NCBI RefSeq assembly: GCF_015706575.1
Contig: NW_024037063.1
Location: 21,762,927-21,826,926, forward strand
Length of the DNA: 64,000 bases
DNA from: Patiria miniata
Lineage: Eukaryota > Echinodermata > Asteroidea > Valvatida > Asterinidae
Reading direction: 5' to 3'
Shown here: positions 15,401-23,375 of the stretch, piece after piece
How the letters are laid out: every line of letters starts with the position of its first letter
Position numbering within the stretch: position 1 is the first letter of the stretch
The notes under the pieces: generated by a model
Databases searched by the model: none
Told to the model about the DNA's origin: nothing
Seen by the model: only the letters and a program-made list of their open reading frames with translations
Made by a program: the position numbers and the translations under genes

Positions 15401-18400
15401 GAAGTAATAAGTCGAGAGGAATATACAAATCTGCAAAATCCTATTTTTGTAATGCACTAGGAAATAAAGGCACACAATGACAAGGATAAACCTTTGAAAT
15501 ATGGAGCATGAATTATTTACAACAGGGTAGGCTGAAAATAGAATATTAAGGAATAGTTATGCAATCTACAATATTTCTGCTTTTTCAGCACTAAAAACGG
15601 TTTCTGATTTCTACTTTCACATCAGATTAATTCTTGGACTATTGACGAGAAAGTGCACCTAATCTACTGAATTACATATCACCCGCACTGCAGTGAAATG
15701 ACATTAAACATACTTTCGTCAGTACATTGAGTTGTTAGTGTGATGTGTTCTAGGGCTACAACCGTGAAGGTTATAATGGTATGGTTGCTAAGGTTAGTTT
15801 GGATTAATATTCGCATAAAGGCCAGTGGAATTTACAATTTAAGTACATGTATGAAATGCAAGATTTAAGTTTGGTTTAAATTTGGATTCTTTTCATCTGA
15901 TGAGATCATTAATAATAAAAAAAATGACAAACAAAAACTAAGGACTTTGATAATGCTTTGAAAATGCGGTGTACTTCAGAAATGATTAGCAACCACCCAG
16001 AACGTTTTTAGCAAATTTAAACAATTTGAGTAAATTACCCTTATCACTAAGAGGTAACCCACAGCAACTGAAAGGATAACATACATGTACACGAGTGATA
16101 TTTGCCATACAATTGAGCACTGGAGTGCCGGTATTAGCTATATCCACTGGCCTTGTTTACTGACTAAAAGGTTAATTAAACACAGAATACAATCAAGTCT
16201 TTATTCTTACTTCGTCTCAGTGCCAAAATGGTTTCTGTAGGAAGAAATGATTGCAGGAAACGTGCATGCAGGCAAACAAAGAATTTTTGTTATATAAAAA
16301 GGCTGTCAAATTCATCATCAAATTATCGGTATTATTTTAAAACACATTTTAGCTGAAAAATAATTTTTGATCTGAAATTTTCACATTATTGTGACAATTA
16401 AGTGAAATCGTTTAGGCTTGAATCCACAAATGTACTTTAAATTTGAGTGACTTTGATGTGCCGTCTTGATAAACCCTCAAAATCCCTCTTTTACACAAAA
16501 CTTGAATATGTGCTGAATCGAGCCTTTTTCCTTCATGTGTGTTGGGGTGTGTGTGACCGTGTGTGACTTGGGGTGTGCTTAGGTGCTGTGATGTCACAGA
16601 CATGATGTACATTTGTGATAATGAGCCAGCACAGGCAATGAAGCCACAACACATGCAAGTGAAATGGAAAAGTTTGGACACTCCAAAATAGGATGCTCAC
16701 TTTAAATCAGATTTGCATTAATCTGTTATTACAAAGACGTGAAGGCTAAATGATCCAAAGGATTTTGCTACTCCTTCCTTGAACATTCTTAAAGTGCAGC
16801 TACAACCTTTGAACCTTAAACCCTTCATTCGCTCTCGCAGTCTCGGAGTCAGTTTTTCATAAAATGAGATGACAACTCCTTAATTGCTAAAATTCAAAAG
16901 GTGTCATCTATCATGTCACAAAGACTTTAGTATGATCCACTGAATGTGGTTTTGAAGAAGCAGCCTTGTGTTTGCTGGCCATAATCTCATAAGAAAGGAT
17001 TCCTAATCCTAATTACTACTCAAACAGGATTAGACGCTTGGGAACTAATGCCTTAGAGCACTCTCTAAGAATCTTGAATCTAACTGTTGAAAGTTGTGGC
17101 ACTGACAGCAACATGCAAATAACATCGATCGTTGGTCCCAAATACTACGCAAAGAAGTAGCGATGGAATAAAGGATGTTTGCATCCAATCTCTAAACAGC
17201 TTTGTCAATACAACAGCATCACAACATTTGAGACACGTAAGAGGATTTCATCAGCTTCTTCAAAATAAAAGCTTGGAGGGAAAGACAAGACTGAAAGTGG
17301 TTTAGAGAAACACTCTCTGCAACTGTTCTCTGCAGCTGAAATGTTTCAACGTCAGACTAAGGTGTCCAATGTTGACTTTGAGTTTGACTCGTTTTGTCAA
17401 AAAAGAATTTTTCTCTGGCTTCAAAGCAAATTCCTCTAGGACTCAAATCTACGCTTTCTTTTCAAATAATTGCTAAAAATGCATAAAATTCAGCGTTTGC
17501 ACAGTGTATATTTATATGTTTGCAATTTTTGTATTAAAACAGCTTTTTGAGATTGATATTATTAAAGGGAATATACAACATTCGCTTTTGCTGTAAGTTT
17601 CAGAATCGATTGATTTGGGGGTTACTATTTTATAGCAAATATTGTTGCACTGACTTTTTTGAAGTTTTGTGTTTGTTGGTGCTGGAAAAACCAAGAAAAA
17701 CAATCATCTTCTTGTAGTCTGGTTCCCTGACCCACTTATGATGAAACGGGGAATTGAATGGTCAGGAAACCAGTCTTACTGGCTTGTACCCGTTCATAGG
17801 AGTGCAACTGATTGCAAAAACAATGCGGAATAACTAAATATGGTCAATTGAAGACAGTTTTTGAAAACAAGCCAGTTTTTTTCCAACGCTGGTCGGCCAA
17901 CCAGCGTTGGAAATCGTTACAAAAATACAACATTTCTTACATATGTCAGAACACCAGGTGCCATGATTTTACAGGATGCTTTAGACTGTCATTCACTAAC
18001 AGCCCAGTAATGTATTTCATAATAATTTGGTGTTGTTTTTTTTTTGGAAATGTTGTATACTCCCTTTAAATTTTGATCAGAAGAGTGAAAATCTCTAATC
18101 TTGTCATTTTATAATTTTCACGTTGCATGAAGCGTGTATTTTTTATCAAGACCCAAGTGAATCACCTTCCACCTCGAGGTCCGTATCAAAACCACTGCTC
18201 TCACTGTACGTTGTCTCTGATTGGGCCATTTCATCAACTGGGGATTCGTTATCATCCACTCCAGACAGTCTGCTCTCTGGCCGAGCTGTCGAGCGACCAC
18301 CCTTCCTCGTTATTGTCTGTAGCAGGTGGAATGATAAATGGAAAGGAACAAGGTTCAGCGTTTATCATTAGCAAAGATTCACACGGACTTAGACTGACCT

Positions 18401-21007
18401 TTTTGACTTGTAAATATGACACTGTCATTTAATGATTAATCCCAGACTGAAAAACACTTGAATGATAAATTACATTTGGTAAATAAGTTCTGTTGTGTGA
18501 AATTTATAGAATATTCTTTGACCGAATCAGTTATCATGGTTATTCCAGTGCATAGGAACAAGCTGAACTGCACACCGTGAAAGGAATCTTTTTGTGTCAT
18601 AAATGCAATACCCAACATTCAACTTGTAAACATAAAATATGCCCAACAGTAATTCAAGTGGGTTTCTTGCAAGATTAAATTAAAGACAATATTTTTCTTA
18701 TCAACAATGACACAGGGTGGCAAAAGGCCTTTACGTTTACTAACTTAATGCAATTAATCCTAACACGTATAAACCACAGGTAAATATGCGCTGGATATTT
18801 GATCACAAAATAAACACAAGTTGCTAGGATACTATCGAGAACGACTTAACTATCTGGATAATAATTGTTCAACAAATTGTACACAAAGGATAATTATTGA
18901 CACAACAAACTCCTGTCTAGTTGATTCTCTTGGTGGTCCTTTTTCAGCATGAAATGTACATTTTTAGTGCCTATTTAATTATTTAAATTGAAAAAAATCT
19001 CTAAACAAATTAAGAATCCTGGACATGTTTTCCAGTGGTCCTTGGACCACACAGCACAGTCTCATTGAGATTTTGTTGCACGTGTCTGAATAACTTGGTC
19101 CATACAAAAGAAATCTTTCAACATTTGAACTGGAAAGATAATTTTATGTAGTAATACATGTTAAAAATGGCAATTTGTTGGATTTATCAAAGTTTAAAAA
19201 ATAAAATAAAAAGTAGGCCTAACAAGGATTGAAAAACATTATGGAAAGAATGTTGCATCCTGACGCCACTTTTTTCATCATATATTATCTCAATGAAGGT
19301 CAGTCACTGCAAAAATGTGGAAAAGACATGAAGTTGGGTTGAGAAACATTTCCAATTTTGTTAGAAAAAAACTGAAATGCACTCAACTCTCCACAGACTT
19401 TGTACACAACCACAGAAGTGGTGTCAGGGGAAAAAATGTTGCAACCTGACGCCACTTCAGCGGTTGTGTCCACAGTCTTTGGAGAGTCAAGAAAATTGTC
19501 CAAGTATTTTCTAACAAAATTGGAAATGTTTCTCAGACCCAGATTCATGTCTTATCATCATTTTTGCAATCACTGACCTTCAATGAGATGATATATGAAG
19601 AAAAAAAAAGGCGTCAGGTTGCAACATTTTTCCCGCGTCAGGATACTACATTCTTTCCAAAATTATTGCACTTGAATACAGGGCATTAACATTAGTTACT
19701 TTTACTGGGGCCCCATTCCTATTATAACAGAACACAATTTCATTCTTAAAATAGTTTGGACGACAGCCAAAACTGGCAAGAGTGTCATATTTTCTCTAGA
19801 TGCAAGTCCTGTTCAAAATGATAAAAAACAGTGTCATTAAATGTAAATAAAAAAAAAGACTGCTTGAGCCTGTAAATGTAATTTTGGAACGATAAACACC
19901 TTGCATTTTGTAAGACTCACTAAGAGAAGTAAAATAAAAGAATGAGCAAACCCCCAAAATAGCGGGGTCCTAAAAGTAACTAGGCCCTGTAAAAAGAAGC
20001 TCGAGTATTAAACTCCAGCTCGCACGAATGTCGGACACTTCACCCCATTTCCACGTCGCCCCATGTCACTTCGCCCCTAACCACTTCGCCCCATCCCCAC
20101 ATCGCCCCATCCCCACTTCGCCCCATTCCCACTTCGCCCCATCCCCACTTCGCCCCATCCCCACTTCGCCCCATCCCCACTTCGCCCCAGCTGTTACATG
20201 TAAAAAAAAATCTCATCTATTTTATTGGCTTAAAAACAATTCCAACAGATTCACTAATTGCTAACCAACGGAAAGAATTAGCCCACCAACATTGACCAAA
20301 TAAACAATTCATAACCAACCTATCAAGCTATCACTCTCCCCTGCTGAGAAAAACAGCTTGAAGTAAAAGATCCAACTTTTTTCCCAACCCGGCTATACCA
20401 ACCCGTCTCCCACTTATCTGAGAACGACAATACCTTTGACATCCTAATTTCACTCTTGGAGGAACCAATCTACATGGGGCGAAGTGGGGATGGGGCGAAG
20501 TGGGGATGGGGCGAAGCGGGGATGGGGCGAAGTGGGGATGAGGCGAAGCGGGGATGGGGCGAAGCGGGGATGGGGCGATGCGGGGATGGGGCGATGTGGG
20601 GATGGGGCGAAGTGGTTAGGGGCGAAGTGACATGGGGCGACGTGGAAATGGGGCGAAGCGTCCGACACCCGCTCGCACTGACTCATATGCTCATCGGGAA
20701 TTCGACATTTCCTGATGAGCATATGAGCTGGAGTTACTGAAGCTTCCAAAAAAGGAACATTATTTATTGTTGTTTACAATGGAAAAGGGTGCATTAATAT
20801 TGCCCAACACGCAGTAACGATAAGTGCTAGGCCCCCTACGTTTAAAACCTTTTCCCGAGTTACCTTGCGTTCATCACCGATACTTCCACGGCTCTTGGCC
20901 CGGCTCGGGGCCCGACTTCCCGCCGGTGTCTTGTTGGCATTCTCGTCCGTTACAAACTCCATTTCTGCCTCTTCCGTTTGCTCGTCTGGCTCATTTTCGT
21001 TCGACAT
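371..21007 (-). CDS. LRRC74: LRRC74-like leucine-rich-repeat protein with two C-terminal EF-hands (complete, 14 coding exons)
   Basis: Joining 14 exons gives 1563 nt, 520 residues plus TAA, with every splice phase matching. Residues 1-106 are a polar, acidic and Ser-rich region with a basic patch (SRAPSRAKSRGS). Residues 107-164 carry the family signature YDASGKSTYKEACRLNGVIP and HHGLGPAGAKA. Residues about 165-400 are RNase-inhibitor-type leucine-rich repeats (LNLSDNWL, LDLSENKL-like, LNLSHNEF, IDLSWNHV, MNLSWNGF). A linker follows, then EF-hand loops at residues 465-476 (DKDGSMSVTYDE) and 501-512 (DKDGDGEINYSE), both with acidic residues at positions 1, 3 and 12. The order matches animal LRRC74A/B proteins. 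Function in the family is poorly known; calcium binding is inferred from the loops. No signal peptide or membrane segment is visible. The ATG has A at -3. Introns without a separate entry show nothing recognisable. Confidence 0.88.
780..1045 (+). mobile_element. tRNA-derived SINE (family S1), in the 3-kb last intron of the LRRC74-like gene
   Basis: An A-box-like GTGGCGGAGTGGTTAGGG and B box GGTTCAAATCC lie about 45 bp apart. They are followed by a body with GGGCAAGCCACTTCACC and AGGAGTATAAATGGGTACCG that is shared with copies at 58441 and, inverted, at 43961. Confidence 0.8.
3371..3456 (-). CDS. LRRC74-like exon 13 (second EF-hand, main part)
   Basis: Phase 0 in and 2 out: ESGIDLSKEEIAFMIAEL, then DKDGDGEINY. 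The exon stops after loop position 10. Positions 11 and 12, including the bidentate Glu, must come from the next exon. Donor ACAG|GTATGT. Confidence 0.92.
4364..4606 (-). CDS. LRRC74-like exon 12 (linker and first EF-hand)
   Basis: Phase 0 to 0, 81 residues. The linker (EDLYNQLKETRPSIKVHHGG) is followed by LQRYIQKNNLRLVDFFNKF and the EF-hand loop DKDGSMSVTYDE. Ligand positions D1, D3, S5, S7 and E12 are intact. Acceptor GACAG, donor ATA|GTAAGT. Confidence 0.92.
5558..5653 (-). CDS. LRRC74-like exon 11 (last LRR)
   Basis: Phase 0 to 0, 32 residues: IGKNPMQTAGAFAILKAIKD, then NTNTIMDELDFS. Acceptor TCTTTAG, donor TCA|GTAAGT. A MITE of the AGGTAGGGTAGATCATTTG family begins 46 bp upstream of the acceptor in the sense direction. 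Confidence 0.88.
5699..6264 (+). mobile_element. MITE family M1, copy 1
   Basis: Terminal inverted repeats TTAAAGGTAGGGTAGATCAT and its partner ending GATCTACTCTACCTTTAAA. The same interior occurs at 55283 and, inverted, at 47224. Confidence 0.85.
6385..6463 (-). CDS. LRRC74-like exon 10 (LRR)
   Basis: Phase 2 in and 0 out, between TCTACAG and GTAAGT. It encodes TNNRMSGEGAVFLGKGLSNN followed by ETLKILR. Confidence 0.88.
6867..7860. mobile_element. TIR element with about 170-bp GC-rich inverted arms
   Basis: The left arm (AAGTTTACTCGCCTCCGAGA, GCTCCTGAAAGGATCCGAGA, TCCACGTCCGTGGAAAAATG) is found inverted in 7680-7860. The interior has no convincing transposase; the ORFs in it are short and overlap the arms. 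Confidence 0.85.
7870..9760. other. Intron 9 remainder of the LRRC74-like gene
   Basis: No supported gene. It contains two C homopolymers (about 8249 and 8291) flanked by GGGGGA motifs. The ORFs at 8061-8613 and 9017-9356 have no recognisable similarity and cross low-complexity sequence. Confidence 0.5.
9769..9884 (-). CDS. LRRC74-like exon 9 (LRR)
   Basis: Phase 0 in and 2 out. It encodes IGLKIMNLSWNGFGNEGAQA, then LGEALKMNSSLEELDI. Acceptor ATTTAG, donor AC|GTAAGT. Confidence 0.9.
10196..10713. mobile_element. TA-flanked mariner-type MITE
   Basis: Ends TACAGTGCGAGTCAGAATGA and TCATTCTGACTCACCCTGTA, with inverted ATCTGGACCC further in. The outer TA fits a mariner-type target. It ends 39 bp from the donor of LRRC74-like exon 8. 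Confidence 0.85.
10753..10920 (-). CDS. LRRC74-like exon 8 (two LRRs)
   Basis: Phase 0 to 0, 56 residues: VEYLNLSHNEFSEAAG and IRHIDLSWNHVRRKGALALA. The donor is ATG|GTAAGA. A TA-flanked MITE ends 39 bp beyond the donor. Confidence 0.9.
11554..11603 (-). CDS. LRRC74-like exon 7 (LRR, 50 nt)
   Basis: Short exon, phase 1 in and 0 out, between TTTCAG and GTGAGT. It encodes GNSFEDKSAEYFAEVLL, the helical half of a repeat whose strand half is in exon 6. Confidence 0.85.
11709..11802 (-). CDS. LRRC74-like exon 6 (LRR)
   Basis: Acceptor TTGTAG|GACCTT, donor AAAAG|GTAAGA, phase 0 in and 1 out. It encodes DLSENKLGNTGAKALSEML followed by NSTLTHLTLK, a leucine-rich repeat. Confidence 0.9.
11995..12362. 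mobile_element. Short TIR MITE rich in AACCCTG motifs
   Basis: Ends GGCCTTTTCACAAG and TGTGAAAAGGGC. The interior is full of CAACCCTG/CAGGGTTG on both strands and can fold over its whole length. No coding. Confidence 0.7.
12579..12686 (-). CDS. LRRC74-like exon 5 (LRR)
   Basis: Phase 0 to 0, 36 residues: TNTTICKLNLSDNWLDAVG, then GVAIADMLKENCYITDL. This is one canonical RNase-inhibitor-type leucine-rich repeat plus the start of the next. The donor is CTG|GTAAGT. Confidence 0.9.
12741..13437. mobile_element. TA-flanked mariner-type MITE
   Basis: Ends TACAGAGTGAGTAAAAAAGA and TTGACTCACCCTGTA, with inverted AAGTGAC/GTCACTTTCT just inside. Same terminal class as the elements at 10196 and 28442, different interior. 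Confidence 0.8.
13666..13838 (-). CDS. LRRC74-like exon 4 (family signature block)
   Basis: Acceptor TTGTAG|ATGTTC, donor GTG|GTAAGC, phase 1 in and 0 out, 58 residues. It contains YDASGKSTYKEACRLNGVIP and MKHHGLGPAGAKAIAISLV, the most diagnostic part of LRRC74 proteins, just before the leucine-rich repeats. Confidence 0.88.
14182..14911. mobile_element. TIR element family M3 (CCCTGTCACAC ends), copy 1
   Basis: Inverted ends GCCCCTGTCACACTTTTGCG and TACGCAGAAGTGTGACAGGG continue inward through TATCCTAATTCCTTATGAG. The interior is CpG-rich with many TGCGTATG repeats. Confidence 0.88.
14920..17560. other. Introns 2 and 3 of the LRRC74-like gene, little recognisable content
   Basis: AT-rich sequence. 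Apart from the microexon at 16212-16235 I see no gene, inverted repeat or tandem array of note. Confidence 0.4.
16212..16235 (-). CDS. LRRC74-like exon 3, 24-nt microexon
   Basis: A 24-nt exon between CCTACAG and GTAAGAAT, phase 1 in and out, encoding ETILALRR when joined. It bridges the acidic linker and the conserved NVREAYDASGKSTY block. The exact edges could move by a base or two. It is too short for ORF-based detection. Confidence 0.65.
17562..18070. mobile_element. MITE family M2, copy 1, with internal palindrome
   Basis: Terminal inverted repeats TTAAAGGGAATATACAACAT and ATGTTGTATACTCCCTTTAA. A 28-bp near-palindrome at 17883-17910 has 11-bp arms CCAACGCTGGT and ACCAGCGTTGG. The interior shares text with the copy at 60323. 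Confidence 0.88.
18166..18316 (-). CDS. LRRC74-like exon 2
   Basis: Acceptor CTACAG|ACAATA, donor GAAG|GTGATT, phase 0 in and phase 1 out. It encodes an acidic, Ser/Thr-rich linker (ESPVDEMAQSETTYSESSGF). Several longer ORFs overlap it in other frames, but only this frame joins exons 1 and 3. Confidence 0.75.
19242..19659. mobile_element. Fold-back repeat, nearly the whole length inverted
   Basis: The left arm (GGAAAGAATGTTGCATCCTG, GAAACATTTCCAATTTTGTT) and right arm are complementary with a short centre at about 19440. It also repeats a GCAACCTGACGCCACTT motif. Confidence 0.8.
20010..20737. mobile_element. Fold-back element whose arms are a 16-bp minisatellite
   Basis: Outer ends AACTCCAGCTC and GAGCTGGAGTT. 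Inside, tandem CCCCACTTCGCCCCAT units (20037-20190) face inverted GGGGCGAAGTGGGGAT units (20471-20660). A second inverted pair CTCATATGCTCATC/GATGAGCATATGAG sits at the right. Proline/histidine-rich ORFs on both strands are by-products of the repeats. Confidence 0.85.
20864..21007 (-). CDS. LRRC74-like exon 1 (start codon)
   Basis: ATG at 21007-21005 in an A-rich context (A at -3). The exon encodes 48 polar residues, MSNENEPDEQTEEAEMEF onward, and ends phase 0 at AAG|GTAACT. This start is preferred because the exon is the only ORF that joins in frame to exon 2. The N-terminus of this family is variable, so exon 1 rests on splicing logic and composition rather than homology. Confidence 0.75.
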
Positions 21008-23198
21008 TTTCGTCCCTTTAGTTCTGGGTCAAATTTTGCACTAAATTAACCCCATACAGAGAGACGCAGTGACTACTGAAGTATTACTTCGTTCTTTTCT
21101 AGTTGAAACCCCCGGGTTAGCGCTAGTGAAAGCGTCTAGCATTTATTGTGTACATCATTGCACACATTGTAGGCGTTCAATGGAAAAATGGCGCCCTTTG
21201 TGTGGACTGTTTGTGTTGCTATGGGGCCGTCCTACCGCTAATTGATTGATTGATCTCTGCACTTTGGAACCCCGGTAGTTTTTAGTGAAAGTTTATGTGC
21301 AGTTGAAAAAGCGCCCTCTATAAAAGGAAAACTAATTACTAACAGGTGTATAGCGCCCTCTATAAAGGAAAACCAATTAACTGCAACAGGTGTATGCAGT
21401 CTATCCTAAGAAACAAATGCAAATGGCAAAATATGCTTTTATTTTGATGCTTAAAAGTCCTTCAACTTTTTTTTAATGGAAACAGAAGGCTGATAAATTG
21501 TCTTTTTTTTACTTTCAATTATAATGATAGTTTCTGCAGCCAGAAATATTCACTCCTAAAATCTGGGGACACATTGAATAAAAAAAAAGACACAAATGCA
21601 CAAAGTAAACTTTAAAAATACATGGCGTATATTTCTTCATCTGTGAATGCACACCAACTTTGCAAAGCACATTCTCAAGACATGTTAATGACAAAATTCA
21701 TAAAATGCTAAATGTTGTTCCATTAACTTTGGCTTAGAAACAGTGCCAAGCTTGTAAACTTGTGTCAACAAATTGGGAGGGAGTGTTGATCTGTTGTGTT
21801 TAATTCAACAAAAAAGACAGTGACATGAACATAAATGCGACTTCAAACTACCAAATCACAGATAATACAACTTGGGCAACTTTTACCAAAGTAAAGCTTG
21901 TTACATCGACCTATGTCTATCTTTTTTAACAAAAACCTAGCAGTTCCATGCCAGAAGCAGTCATTTTTTTTATCCTTAAAACATTTTCTGCCCCCAAAAG
22001 ATTCTCAACTGTATGATTATAGGGAAGAAAGTCTCCATGTAAATCAACAATTCAACTGCGTTTAAACTACACAGGCCTTGCCAATCAAAAACTTAGCAAT
22101 TTGGAAATACAAGTGCATTATGGACACTTTTTATTTAATAACATTTACTTGCTGAAAATGAGAGATTTGTTTGTATCACAGACAGCTTTGAAATGTACAA
22201 CTTTGTACGATGAAAAATACGTCACCCGAAAAATAGCCCTTACTTGGTAACACAACAAAATTGTGATTTCCACCATGCGATCTTGCAAATTTAATATTAA
22301 GTATTTAACAAGAAATATGATATTGAACATAATTTATGTGTGGATATATTAGCCCTAACCCCAGGCATGATTTACTAGGAACCATACCCATCCTGGCAAA
22401 TTCCAACACCATATGGGAAACTACACACACATCTTTCTGACTTTGATTCTGGAGGTGTGCCAACCCAATGTTAAAAGACTGTCAGTTTAGGGGTACTGTA
22501 CCCATCCTGACAGATTCCAACAAAACATGCCATTGGGGTTTGATGGGTTGAGTTCTGTTAGGATTAGCATAGAGTTTATGACACAATAAAGATGGCGCTT
22601 TCATGGATAATGAAATACTCTATAAGACGACAGATTTCAAATGATTTCTGCGAAAAGAGCACAAGTGCAGGTTAGACCAGACTTGTAAATATACAAATAA
22701 TTAAAATAAATCTCTTATTTCATCTAACCGCCAGAAGAAAAAAACAAAGATAAAAACGTCAACCAAACCATGAAAGTGAAAGAAAAAGGCTGAAGGCTTC
22801 GCATTACAAATGGACTGATATTTTTTAGATGTGTTTTTTTTTTTTTCGTTTGAGATTGTTCGTCATCATTGCTGATGCAGGAGGTTACTGAATATTGTAA
22901 ATATTCTCAAATATATTTCAAAGCATGATTTAGAAAATACCACCTTCCCAGACAAAACATAATTCAATTGACAAACAAGAATGGTAAATGTTACTTTTCA
23001 ATGTGTATTCCTTTTGGCTATCATCATAAATTCAAGAATCATAATAGTTTGGACACAATAAAGAAGACCAATATAAAAGTACACTGGCCTATTGGTAACT
23101 GGTACCTTAATACTTGATTAAATTATTCAAAATGTGCATAATCACTGGAGCAAGACATTTATGCGTATAAATACGTCAACATTACACATTTCTTTTTT
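21008..23198. other. GCN1 3' UTR / intergenic spacer before the LRRC74-like gene
   Basis: About 2.2 kb, AT-rich, with no ORF of note and no TATA-like promoter. The only repeated structure seen is a pair of about 45-bp tandem units starting AGCGCCCTCTATAAA near 21311 and 21351. These lie 300-370 bp upstream of the LRRC74-like ATG, so its promoter or 5' UTR may include them. Confidence 0.5.
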
Positions 23199-23208
23199 TT
23201 TATTTATT
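23199..23208 (-). other. Candidate polyadenylation signal for GCN1
   Basis: On the minus strand AATAAATAAA lies 45-54 nt after the GCN1 stop codon. It would give a very short 3' UTR. Further AATAAA-like hexamers occur lower down, so the site actually used cannot be decided from sequence. Confidence 0.4.
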
Positions 23209-23252
23209 AAAGTCTTTACTCTTTAGAGGATTCAGATATTCTTTTTTTTCAT

Positions 23253-23375
23253 TCAGCGTACAACTGTGTCATCTGCTTCAAATGGAGGCTCTGGCTGATT
23301 GACAACTTTGCGAAGCCTCTTCAGGCAATCAGTCAGGTTGGCGGCTGGTATGGAGTCTAAGCTCTTCAGGGTAGA
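23253..23375 (-). CDS. GCN1: GCN1 exon V40 (last, with stop)
   Basis: Acceptor ATCTTCAG, phase 0 in: [32 protein letters not shown], then EADDTVVR and TGA. The family ends with a similarly acidic short tail. Confidence 0.96.
   Translation of the reverse strand, partial: STLKSLDSIPAANLTDCLKRLRKVVNQPEPPFEADDTVVR

Noticed and set aside
20028..20264. Pro/His-rich ORF and its opposite-strand partner at 20450-20749
   Set aside because: They are translations of the 16-bp minisatellite arms of a fold-back element.
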